DNA of 64,000 nucleotides from contig JAQFVV010006452.1 in the NCBI GenBank assembly GCA_028023455.1, positions 674,501-738,500 of the forward strand, read 5' to 3'. This DNA comes from Epiperipatus broadwayi. Taxonomy: Eukaryota > Onychophora > Udeonychophora > Euonychophora > Peripatidae. Positions 1 to 10,148 of the stretch are shown piece after piece (position 1 is the first letter of the stretch; every line of letters begins with the position of its first letter). A program made the position numbers and the translations under genes. Below the pieces are notes generated by a model that was given only the letters and a program-made list of their open reading frames with translations, did no database searches and was not told the origin of the DNA.

Positions 1-101
1 TTTATATTAAGATAGCCAATCTTCATACTTTAATGGACAGGCTTCAAACTATTCCAACTCACAACTCTTCAGCCTTCCATTTCATTGAAAATATGATGAT
101 G
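1..101. repeat. Partial copy of the family J arm
   Basis: This segment repeats 484-586 in the same orientation with few differences, starting with TTTATATTAAGATAGC. It is cut by the window edge, so its full extent is unknown. With the foldback that follows, it gives three copies of one sequence within 670 bp. Confidence 0.8.
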
Positions 102-313
102 AAACATTCAAAGCCCATGTTAGTGTGAAGCTTGTCATCCTACCCATGTTGACATATTAGTCATTCTGGCCCCTTATGTACAGAAGAATAATCCATTTAT
201 GCATACATTTGTGAGGGATGGGCAGACGTTTTACACACTATTTATATAAATTAATACATTGTACAGGTTTAAACCTGCATTTATATGTGTAATATATGCG
301 GGATTCGAACTCA

Positions 314-832
314 GACTTTCATATGACCCATTACTCTCAGGGCCATCTCATATTGCTGACCCATCTGATCACACACATGTTGAAAAGATAAATAATCACC
401 AATATATGTATTTCATGCTAAACCAGCAATCATCAGTTCGTCTAGATTACTATCCTCACACATATATACAATCAGTGCTCAGCTTTATATTAAGATAGCT
501 AATCTTCATACTTTAATGGACAGTTTTTAAACTATTCCAACTCACAACTCTTCAGCCTTACAATTCATTGAAAATCTGATGATGGAAGAAATGGCAGGCT
601 GAAGAGTTGTGAGTTGGAATAGTTTGAAGCTTGTTCATTAAAGTATGAAGATTGGCTATCTTAATATAAAGCTGAGTTTTGATTATATATGTGTGAGGAT
701 AGTAATCTAGACCAACTGATGATTGCTGGTTTAGCATGAAATACTTATATTAGTAATTATTTATCTTTTCAACATGTGTGTGATCAGGTGGGTCAGCAAT
801 ATGAGATGGCACTGAGAGTAGTGGGTCATTAG
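314..832. repeat. Foldback repeat (family J), two arms of about 250 bp
   Basis: The left arm (about 314-584) is the reverse complement of the right arm (about 592-832), with roughly 90% identity by eye and only a few bases between them. A third partial copy of the arm's inner end lies at 1-101. Just outside the left arm, at 300-312, the minus strand reads GAGTTCGAATCCC, which fits a pol III B box. Shorter relatives occur near 3190, 8840, 32840, 40290 and 55640. The 60-80 residue open frames across it are by-products of the repeat. It is a mobile repeat of unknown class, possibly tRNA-related. Confidence 0.8.
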
Positions 833-840
833 ATGTATAT

Positions 841-1593
841 TGTAAATTATTTTTATTTATTTTTTTGGTTTAAAATGAATTAATATATATATATATTCAA
901 TATAATTTTTCGTCCATTGAAATTTAAATTTTTCAGTTAAAAATAAATTTTATTTTAAGATTAGTTAACAAATTTAAAAAAGTATAATAATTAAATATTT
1001 ATATTAAAATGTTACTATTTTAAATTCTTGTTACAAAAAAAGACATGGCAGCTGATATTTCTGGCAAAACTAAGTGGAAAATGATCCTGAAAAGGTATAG
1101 ATTCTCCATATTGGGAACATAATATCTGAAGTATAGAAGTTAAAACATTAAAAGAATAGACATTAAATTGTTGGTGTTGGTACCAAAAATATAGCAAAGT
1201 GATGTAGGGATTTAATAATATTATTATTTGATGTCTGTATTTTTCAAAGCAATATATGTAATTATATAATTGAATATTTATAAATACAGTAACTAGATAA
1301 TTAAAAATTTTATCCATTTAGGAGCGCTTTTGATTATCCTAGTAATCTTTGTCAACTAACACTTTGAATGATTAACCTTCCCACCATTCTATGATTTTAA
1401 CGTTTGCTGCCTGCCAGTTAATTAAGTCATGTTTGTATTTGTATATTAGCATAGCTTCCTTTATTTTCCTTTTATTGTTATTTTTTTTAATTTGTAATAT
1501 TTTTACATTATTAAAAATGAAGTCAAAACAATAAATACATGACTTATTATGGCCGTAAAAAACAAATGCTGAAATATTATCTACTTTACAATT
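841..1593. other. AT-rich spacer, nothing recognised
   Basis: The stretch has short (TA)n and poly(T) runs. The 100-residue minus-strand open frame at 1015-1317 is rich in I, L, Y and F, has no family motif, and looks like chance reading of AT-rich DNA. Confidence 0.5.
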
Positions 1594-1800
1594 TTATTTC
1601 AATTTCTGAACACATTTTAATAACATCAAGTGCTCTTTAGTTCTTTTTTCCAATGTACATCTCAATTTACCTTTATATCCACTGCCACACCTACATATCC
1701 ATTTGTAAATGACACAATTTTTATTTATAAATGAGATTTTCTTTTTAGAATTATTTATTAATTTGTTTAATGTAGGAGATATGTAAAATATCATTATCAT
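1594..1800 (-). pseudogene. Penelope-like element fragment, GIY-YIG endonuclease domain
   Basis: The minus-strand frame contains INNSKKK, then VIYKWICRCGSGYKGK and TLEKRTKEH. This matches the pattern of the C-terminal GIY-YIG nuclease of Penelope-like retroelements: a hydrophobic-Y-x-W strand, a C-x-C pair, Y-x-G, then an R..EH helix. In intact elements this domain follows the reverse transcriptase and nicks target DNA. Only about 50 residues remain, and no reverse transcriptase is visible upstream. It is a dead fragment, and it is more diverged from the consensus than the copy at 4.2 kb. Confidence 0.65.
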
Positions 1801-2778
1801 ATATACCTTTATAAATATTCCTTATAAAATTTACTTAATTATTTGAAATATATGGTATTGATATCCATATTTTTTATTAGCAGAAGAATCAATATTATTA
1901 TTATAATTTTTATTCTTATATTTTGTATTAAAATTTCTAATAACATTATATATATGATTATATTTTCTAATCAACAATAATAATGATATAAAATTAAAAA
2001 AAAAAAATACATTGTAATAAAATAAAAATAAATATTGAAAATAATAATTTTGATAATGAGTAATAAAAACACTATAATAGAATGGAGAATAGATGATAAA
2101 ATTATAAACTATAGATTCTGTAAGAAATAAGAGATTGCAAAAATTTTTGCAGATCAATTAGAATTGTCAGAATATCATAGTTTTAAAATTACTAGAGAAG
2201 GGTTCAGGGTTCTGTGCCTAAATATTGATGCTGATATAGATTATCAAAAAGTAAGAAAGCAAAAAAGACTTGAATTAGAAATAAAAAGATAAGATTATTA
2301 AAAAAAGTGCAAAATGTTAATTCTCTCTAAAAAAAAAAAAAAAATACATGCAGAAGGCTTAATAATGATTTTTTTTATTTAAAAAAATTTAGGTTTATTA
2401 ATAATAGGTATATACAAATGTTTTCAATGATAGTTATATATGTTTATATTGTTATAGGTTCTCCAAGAGATTGTGTAGAATAATGAATTGAAATATGAAA
2501 TAGATAAAATTAAAATATTGTGGTTAGAAATATAAAGAAGTCAGAAAAATGACAAAGAAACCATAGATTTTGGATACTATATAATAGAATAAACAACTTA
2601 AACAGAAAAAAAAAACTATTGTGCAATGAAGTAGTGGTTAAAAATATGTGTTGAATTATTAATAAAAACACATGTCCTGAAAAAATATGAATAATATATA
2701 AATGATGAAATATGAAATGATAAATCATCAAAATTATTTAACAAAAACCCAGATAAATGAAATAATTAGTACAGTAGT

Positions 2779-2875
2779 GTCAGGTATTGGTGGCCTGGTG
2801 GTTAGCATAGCTGCCTTCCAAGCAATTAGCCTGGGTTCGCTTCCCGGTCAACGCATTTAATATATGAAAAAAAAA
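2779..2875 (+). mobile_element. tRNA-Gly(UCC)-derived SINE with 12-bp target-site duplication
   Basis: A tRNA-like head occupies 2784-2854. It has a D-arm/A-box region (TGGTGGCCTGGTGG), an anticodon arm GCTGC-CTTCCAA-GCA with anticodon TCC, and a T arm CTGGG-TTCGCTT-CCCGG. The 3' acceptor strand reads TCAACGC. Arms and anticodon match animal tRNA-Gly(UCC). A short tail ends in A9. The sequence TAGTACAGTAGT occurs at 2767-2778 and again at 2876-2887, a perfect 12-bp duplication, so this is a retrotransposed SINE and not a functional tRNA gene. The T loop has C where tRNAs carry A58. Confidence 0.9.
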
Positions 2876-3183
2876 TAGTACAGTAGTTAAAAAAGATGGT
2901 AAAACATAAACGGTGTTGGTCATTGCAAATGATTTGTAAAATATTTGGTTAAAAAATGGATTTGAAAAAATTAGAAATTTTTCAATGTAAGACTGAAAAA
3001 AAAAAAAAAATTCAGAAAATATTTTTTCAACAGCAATGAACGTGCATGTAAATTTTAGAACAATAATATAAATTTGTCAAAAGGCTAAGATATTGTTGAG
3101 GATTTTGAATATATGGTTTTACAATGTAGATATTTAAATACAAGTGAAGTATATCTACTTAAGCTAGATGTAATTAGAGGGGA

Positions 3184-3520
3184 TTTCAACTGAGGTTTTC
3201 ACGCTGCCTTTAGTCATCCACTTCATCTTATACAACTAATAAACGTGATCACATAATGTGAAAAAGATAAACAATCTCCAAAAAACATATTTTATGCTGA
3301 ACCAGCACTCATCAATTGGTCCAGATCATCATATCCCACACAAAATATTATATACAATCATTGCTCAGTTTATGTTAAGATAAAAAGTCTTCAAACTGGT
3401 TCACCACAAATATTTATGCTGAAGATTATTTATCTTTTTCACATGTATATGGCCATGTGTATTAGTTGCATAAAATGGAGTGGATGACTGAAGGGAACTT
3501 GAAATGTAGATACTTTATAT
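3184..3520. repeat. Diverged family J foldback
   Basis: The left half (about 3184-3380) and the right half (about 3425-3520) are decayed inverted copies sharing the strings ATTTATCTTTTTCACATG and its complement, and the ATGGAGTGGATGACTGAAG segment. It belongs to the same family as 314-832 but is much older. No coding content. Confidence 0.6.
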
Positions 3521-3892
3521 ATAAAAATAAGTCAACTTAGAAAAGACAAGAATGTTGATTACAATTGGAAAAATGAAAACATTGATAATGATGGAAGAAT
3601 AAGAAAATATATTGATATTTGGTTTATTCATCTTTAAAATGCATTTAATCACATCAATTATATTATTTATTAGATATATCAAAGAAAAAGTATAGATTAA
3701 GAGAATATATGTTTATTAAAAATTTGACGATATTAATCATAAAATATTTTTAGCATCAAATATATTCTTACACAAAAGAAAATATGGGAAGTGATGTAAA
3801 ATAGAAATATTATTATTTAATATATGTTTAATATACAAAATTAACAAAGTGTATGACACACTTGAATGTGAAGCTACCAAGATACACAGAAA

Positions 3893-3945
3893 TTACTACA
3901 TGCTAAGTACTTTCGAGGCCTTTTGCCTCATATTCATAGCGGTAC
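3893..3945 (-). ncRNA. Decayed hammerhead-like sequence downstream of the Penelope-like ORF
   Basis: On the minus strand, a perfect 5-bp hairpin GAGGC-AAAAG-GCCTC (3929 to 3915) is followed directly by GAAA (3914-3911) and then GTACTT, so A15.1 begins a palindromic AGTACT stem III followed by U at the cleavage position. GCT and AGC flank as a possible short stem I. The 5' core, which should read CTGANGA, is broken here (ATGAATAT). I read it as an inactive hammerhead in the 3' terminal repeat of the adjacent Penelope-like element. The hairpin-GAAA order is clear; the ribozyme assignment is tentative. Confidence 0.4.
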
Positions 3946-3949
3946 TGTG

Positions 3950-4700
3950 AGCTGCAGAACAAGGAAATAGGGCAGGGAAACAAAACAGTATGCAAAGCGT
4001 ATGCAAATGAACTAGATAGTCCAACGTTTGGAGATGTCAAAACAAATATCTCATCTATTGATGGAGTTATTATTGCCATTAATAAAATATGCTTCTCTGA
4101 TTTTCCGCTTGATGTCATTTTTCCCAATACAGACTATTTTAGGGCTGGAGGGTTCAAACACATGTACTGTCTTCTTGGAATGCTCTAAAAATGTTGATGA
4201 ATTATCATTGTTTTCATAGCTCTATTATATGCATATCTGTGTTGTGCTGTCCTGTTGATTATGCCTGCTTTGGTTTCTCCAAAATAAATGGCCCGGCAAC
4301 CAGGTTGTGGGCATGATATGCTGTAAACGACATGGGGAGTTTGAGAAAGTTCAATTTTGTTCTTAGAGTTATTGATAAGATGATTAGTGCATGGGGGTGT
4401 ATGAAAGCTAATTTTAAATTTATTGGACAAAACCTTGATTAATTGATAGGAGATTTTAGGTATGTGGGGAAGAGTAATATATGGAAGTTTAATATTGTTT
4501 TTATTGTCTGTGATTTTCCTATAAAATTGTTTGATTTTATTGTTAATAGTGTTGAGTTTATAGCCTGCTTGTAGTAGGTCATTGGTGTAAAGATGTATAT
4601 TATTCTTTCTATCTGCTTCAAACTTGCACAGCTGCATATTTCTATATAAAAATGCTTGCCACTTTTTTATAAGGAAATAATTATGATTGTAATGAAAAAG
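3950..4700 (-). pseudogene. Penelope-like retroelement, C-terminal part (linker plus GIY-YIG nuclease)
   Basis: The minus-strand frame 4637-4185 reads ...LPYITLPHIPKIS, then KISFHTPPCTNHLINN, KNKIELSQTPHVVYSISC and AIYFGET...RTAQHRYAYNRA. This is the linker and GIY-YIG endonuclease of Penelope-like elements, with the Y-SIxC / Y-GET signature and the R..QH helix. A frameshift near 4200 moves the reading into another frame (SSTFLEHSKKTVHVFE, then KIVCIGKNDIKRKIREAYFI). A stop near 4053 breaks the last segment, which ends DICFDISKRW. Reverse transcriptase motifs are absent, so the element is 5'-truncated. A decayed hammerhead-like hairpin lies just downstream, as expected for the terminal repeats of this class. 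Confidence 0.85.
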
Positions 4701-5789
4701 TAAAATGTATCACCTTTGTGACTTCAATGAGATTCTTACTAATACTGTTGAGCTGAGCTTATATGTAGAATTGGAAGTGCTCGTATATAATCTGCGATGT
4801 ATATAAATGTAAACAATTTAAATCAATAAAAGTAAGTGTTTGGAAAAATAATAAACATTGGGAAGGCCGTTCTTGTCTTTTAATGTTGTTAATCCTTATG
4901 TTAAAGATTTTTAGAGGTCCCTAACATCACGTCTAAGCGCATAGTATGTGCTTAACAAATTATTAATTAAAACATTGGGAAGAAAGTTTAGAACAGATTA
5001 ACACTTTTATATATTTGGAAAATCAGTTAATTGTTGATAAAAATAAACGTAAAAAGTGTAGTCACAATTGAATAGGCTTTTAAAGTTATCCAGTAATCCA
5101 CGGATAGTAGTTCTAAAAAAAGTGCCTTGTTATCTGGAATGTCGTTTTACATGGAATTGGTAAGTAAGCAATAATGAAGCATAAAGAAAGAAAAGGAGGC
5201 TTTAGATATGTATATTTGGTGAAGAACGAAAAGTATAAGGTGGAAATATAAAATTAGATATGTTGAAAAGTGTTAATGAAACAAAATATATAAAAAAGAA
5301 TGGCATTATGTACTTAATTTAGATGCATAAAAATTATGAAAAGTATGCTGAGAAGAATTATAGAGTATATGAATATATGAGCTAAAAAAAGTAATAAACT
5401 GATTAATGATCCTCCATATAGAAGCATCTGTAAGTACTTGAGCAGCAACAAAAGACAGAAAACATTATGAGAAAATCTTGTTTGGTATTTATCACTTTTC
5501 TTTGGAAGATAATGAAAGATGCTAAATGAAAACCACAAATTGGAGACCATTTAAACTTTTTAAACTCTAACTTAATAGTTTATTTTAATGTATGTGACGA
5601 AAATGTTTTCAATGCCAACATGAGAGTAATGGACAATTTGTTATTACTAACTGTCAGTGAATACCAACAAAATTGGACAATTGCAATTGAATATTTGGGA
5701 TCATATTTTGCAGGAATCTTCACTTTATATTCTCTATTTATAAAAAGCAATTGCAGAAACTTTAAGGTAAGCTTTAGATAATAGAAGAT
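4701..5789. other. AT-rich spacer, nothing recognised
   Basis: There is no coding signal, RNA gene or repeat that I could match elsewhere in the window. The 78-residue minus-strand open frame at 5314-5550 is hydrophobic low-complexity sequence with no motif. Confidence 0.5.
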
Positions 5790-5791
5790 GC

Positions 5792-5825
<34 letters not shown>

Positions 5826-5832
5826 ATATATT
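5790..5832. repeat. (TA)n microsatellite
   Basis: Two (TA)n blocks are separated by a single TTTA interruption and followed by ATTGTAGGAG. Confidence 0.9.
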
Positions 5833-7672
5833 GTAGGAGTATATATATATACTCACACATACATATAATCAATATGTATACATTATATTTGTATTCCTAT
5901 TTATAAAAATAAATATGTAATTTAGTAAATTAGTATTTTTCATTCTTTAAAATGAAAAACAATTGTTGAGAAAAGACAATTGACATAGTGATGACCTCTA
6001 AGTTCACATGCAGTTTATCGAATTAAAGGGAATGAAATTGACTTAATGATTTAATATCAAATTGTAATGTAAAAATATATAATATTATATGCTTCAGCAA
6101 GCTCATGCGACTATATATAAAAAAAAATCAAAAATTTTTTTTAGAAGATTCTATTCTTTCAGCTATATCCTCACAAAGACTTATACTGTGTTCAATTTAA
6201 AAGAACAGTGGATAGGATGAAATCTATGTTTTGAATGATTTAATACTTATTAGAAGAAATTTCTAATATTCTTAAAGACAAGTAATTTTTAAATTACTTA
6301 ATTTGAATATATTTTTGTATTCTATATAGATCGTTCTAGTTGAAGTTCTAAATGTAAATATTGTTTTAAAAAGAACATTTTTATAAAAACTTCAACTAAA
6401 TTAAATTAATGTACTCTACATTAATAAAAAAATGTAAAGTGAGTAGAACACCTATTTATTGTAGGATATATAAATGTACTTGTCTAGTCAAATATATGTG
6501 AATAACAACTCTTGCCAAATGCCTTTAAAATTATATAGAAGTTATATCTTCAAAATGTAATTATAATTGTTAATAAAAGAACTGGGTATAAAAGAAGATG
6601 CTATCTACATGCAAGGAGACAACTAAATGGCAACTTGAGATCTCATATTATCTTCTTCAATGCACAACAACTAAGGAATTAAGAATTGTATCTTTGAAGG
6701 ATTTTCATTTATGCAAATTCCAGAAACATCTAGAACTATTGCATTAACTTTTTAAACACCATTTAAGTTTTAAAAATTATAATTGGGAAACATTAATCTC
6801 ATTTCCTTTATTATCGAATTCATTTCATTTAAAAAATGAATAAGAAGAGAGAATTAATAATTTAAAATATTTTTGTTTTTATTTATAATTAATAAAAATT
6901 TAAATATACGTTAAGAAATATTAACAGGGAAAGGCATATAAAGGGATAGAGTGAACTTAGAGGTAAGAAATTAAATTATTTTTCAATTCACATACTATTA
7001 TTTTTATGACATAACACTACTTTATTTGTATTAATCCAAATAGTCTAATAAGCATTATGTATGATAAGTGGATAAATGACTAACATTGATATGAAATATA
7101 TTTCTTTTATATTAATAAACATAAATTATGTATAATCATTTTAATGAATGAATACATTATATACAAATAATTGGATTATTATTTGTATAATCTAATTATT
7201 ATATAATAGTGTTAATATAGTGGTCTTAATATTTAGATACTTATATTTTATATAAGTTATAAAATCATGTAGTGTTGTAAGTTAAAAAATATATCTACTG
7301 TGGGGAAATAGAATATATTTATATTTTTAATATAAGGTAGTAGATATATAAATAATTCTTATGTATTATCAAGTTTAAGTTATTTATTTGTTAAATAAAT
7401 AATTATTATGTTTTATATTAAACTAATTGAAGTCTTCAACTCTATTTTATTTATTTATTTGATTTATAAGATAAGAACAAACATTTAATATAATAATCTT
7501 TATTGATTATTATATTAACTTCATGAAACCCATTTTAAAAAGTTAGTGAGATTTATTATTTTATTACTCTAGTATATTGATAGAAACTCTGAAGAGAGTC
7601 AATTGTTAAACTTCCCTGAGTTCAAAATCTGAGTATAACAGTTAAATCAATTAAGGTGAAAATTCATTTGAT
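5833..7672. other. AT-rich spacer, nothing recognised
   Basis: Long AT-rich DNA with short direct repeats only. No open frame above chance, no tRNA-like sequence and no match to other parts of the window that I could see. Confidence 0.5.
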
Positions 7673-7748
7673 GTGGTTTAGATATAATATAGTTTTATAT
7701 CAAAATTAAATGGTTTAGATATAATATAGTTTTATATCAAAATTAAAT
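7673..7748. repeat. Tandem duplication of about 38 bp
   Basis: Two adjacent copies of a unit beginning TGGTTTAGATATAATATAG and ending AAAATTAAA are essentially identical, pointing to a recent local duplication. Confidence 0.85.
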
Positions 7749-7754
7749 CACATC

Positions 7755-7842
7755 ATTTGTGGCATCTATATGAAGACCTTAAATCTGACTATAGTGAGAT
7801 GCAACTGCCTTAACTTATCTCATTGAGAGGGTGCATACTGTT

Positions 7843-7845
<3 letters not shown>
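7755..7845. repeat. Dispersed repeat also found at 23.7 kb, leading into a (TA)n tract
   Basis: The segment GCATCTATATGAAGACCT...CTGACTATAGTGAGATG is matched at about 23733-23812 (GCATCCTATCTGAAGACC...CTGACCATGGTGAGATG). Both copies end TTACAATATATA and run straight into (TA)n. The microsatellite is therefore probably the 3' tail or target of this repeat. The class is unknown. Confidence 0.6.
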
Positions 7846-7901
<56 letters not shown>

Positions 7902-7903
7902 AT

Positions 7904-7938
<35 letters not shown>
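7846..7938. repeat. (TA)n microsatellite split by a 7-bp motif
   Basis: Two (TA)n blocks (about 7846-7898 and 7907-7938) flank GGATACA. That heptamer is the reverse complement of TGTATCC, which starts the element on the right side. Confidence 0.9.
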
Positions 7939-7941
<3 letters not shown>

Positions 7942-8815
7942 ATCCAAAACTAAGATTGACTTTCTGGTTAACTGTGATATAACTATATTAGACCACAATC
8001 AAGTTACATAAACAATAACTGTTAAAGATAATTAATATTAAGACTAGCTCAAGATACACTATTAACATGCAGTATCTAACAAAAACAATATTTTTAATAA
8101 TTAACTGTAAGAAACTCATTAAATTAAAATATAATAACATTTATGTTCATAATAAATAATTAGAGATCCAACTAGAATACTCAACTTATTCATTTTGTTA
8201 ATGAATGTCATTTATAACTATCTCATTATTATAAATAAAATATGGTTGATTAAAATACCAAGTACAATTATAAAACTCTTTACATGTGACATTCAGCAAG
8301 ATACAGTGGCTTAAACATTGAGTATACATCCCTAAAGACACATTTCCAATGGCAAAGGAATATTACCCCTACCAAATTCATTTAACAAAACTACCATGTA
8401 ATATTCTCATGTCTTTAAACACACATATAATAATCCTAACACATGATTTGCAAATTTATTATAGAAATAACAATAAATTAATTACGACTCTTTTAATAAA
8501 AAATATTAATTGAAAATTTAATAACTGATAATTCTTATTCATCATCTTTTAATACAAATTTAACATTTCTTTTAAAATTGATTTCAGGTTCATTTCTAAG
8601 ACTAATAATAAAATAAACAAATTCATTAAGACTCTGTAGTTAAATATGATGAGGGATTTTACATAATATCTAACTACCCTTACAAAATAGCAACAATAAG
8701 CAACTAGAATATTTTAATAACTCTTAACTTTAAATCCACTTAATATTAATGTTAAACAATAAAAACATAAATAATATAATAAGATTCTGAGAAAAACATT
8801 GTACAATCTTTATTA
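7939..8815 (-). mobile_element. Diverged, truncated copy of the 4.3-kb TG...CA element
   Basis: It begins TGTATCC directly after (TA)n, as the two full copies begin TGTACCC at 41294 and 56129. Matching landmarks follow in the same order: ACTAGCTCAA, CATTGAGT, AAAGACA...TCAATGGCA-like blocks with AAGGAATATTACC, TTCAGGTTC...TTCTAA and ATGATGAGGGATTTTA. Similarity is patchy, so this copy is older than the other two. Its far end is not defined; weak similarity may continue past a family J fragment at 8836. Strand is given by analogy with the promoter of the full copies. Confidence 0.5.
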
Positions 8816-8835
8816 TTAATATATAGAGCATATGA

Positions 8836-8960
8836 GCACAGATTTTCACACGACCCACCACTCTACACACTATCTTATAACACTGATACACTTGAACACA
8901 TATAAATAATCACCAATATACGTATTTCATTCTAAACCAGCAATCATCAGTTGGTCCTTT
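8836..8960. repeat. Family J fragment
   Basis: It carries GACCCACCACTCT, AAATAATCACCAATATACG and AACCAGCAATCATCAGTTGG, all in the same order as in 314-430. Confidence 0.75.
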
Positions 8961-8969
8961 ATAATAATC

Positions 8970-10051
8970 AAAAAAGCAAGTCATATATAACGTAACATTA
9001 TTATTTTAATCTTTATTATTTTATGTGGTATTCTTAAAATATGTTATATTTTAATATAGTGGCAATATTTAATATCTCAAATGGATGTTAGATCATTTTA
9101 AAATAATCACCAATGATTATTTCTTCTACAATAATAATAATAATATACTTTATTACTCAATCATGTAATAGTAATAATGTATTAAGTAATCTTTATGAAT
9201 CATGTGCAAACAAGTAATGTCCTAAACCATTAATTTCCATGGATCATGCATGTAAAATGAAGAATCAGTGAATGTCACTCAAACAAATTAAAATTTCAAC
9301 AATGAATTAATTTAAACCAATTAACAATTTTATTATGATGGAACAACGTTATAGCTATTATACAATAAGATTATAAATGTCAAAAAAATATTTACAAACA
9401 GTAATATAAAAAAAATTAGCTTTATGTAAAATTAAAATATTTATATAACAAATATTACAAGTAAATTAAAAAATAAGATAGCCTACATGTCAATAAATAG
9501 TGGATATATATATATGTGTGTGTGTACGTGGCAAATGACTTGATTTTTTTATAATATATATATATATCGGATTTGTTTAAACATTACACAATGGCTATGG
9601 ATAACTTAGAAATCGCTTTCTTTCAAATGGAAGACTAAGGCAGCTCATAGCTCCCTTCAACTAGCACAATCACCTTTAAAATGTGGTACAATGTTTTCAT
9701 GATATCGGACTGAAAAGTAAGAATGGCTTGAATTAATTTTTGAATGCACATTATTCAATTGGTTCTTCTTTTCTGGCATTGACTGTAACTTTGACGCAAG
9801 AAGGATTCAAAACTGAAGTATGTATAATGTTTAACAAATTATAAAATGGTTGATTTTAAAAACTGTAGTATTTATAAGTTTAACAACAAACGAATTTTTT
9901 TATATCAAAAGAAAAGGATTTTACAAAAAGAAACGGAAGAGGAATAATTTATACTACGAAAAATTATAAACTGTAATTTTTATAATTGTAAAGAGTGTTA
10001 CCATCAATCTTTTAAAAGTGAGATTGGAAATTTATAACTTAACAAATTTTA
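8970..10051. other. AT-rich spacer with short microsatellites
   Basis: It holds a TATA-TGTG run near 9508-9525 and a short (TA)n near 9555. A weak resemblance of 9300-9480 to the interior of the 4.3-kb element is possible but I could not establish it by eye. Confidence 0.4.
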
Positions 10052-10148
10052 GTCAAGCGTTGGTGGCCGAGTGGCTATCACAGCCGCCTTACAAGCAGTT
10101 TACCCGGGTTCGCTTTTCGGCAGATGCTTTGACACAGGGAAAAAAAAA
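10052..10148 (+). mobile_element. tRNA-Gly-derived SINE
   Basis: It begins GTCAAGCGTTGGTGGCCGAG, which includes the tRNA 5' end and A box. The anticodon arm CCGC-CTTACAA-GCAG has anticodon TAC instead of the ancestral TCC. The T arm CCCGGGTTCGCTTTTCGG and the acceptor end follow, then GACACAGGG and A9. No clear target-site duplication was found. The T arm carries two changes that weaken its stem. Confidence 0.85.

Noticed and set aside
2784-2854. A functional tRNA-Gly gene
   Set aside because: The acceptor stem and T loop are altered, and the sequence has a poly(A) tail and a 12-bp target-site duplication, so it is a SINE.
7810-8011. Open frames of alternating Y and I on both strands (also at 25340-25663, 45502-45708 and 60402-60626)
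   Set aside because: They are translations of (TA)n microsatellites.
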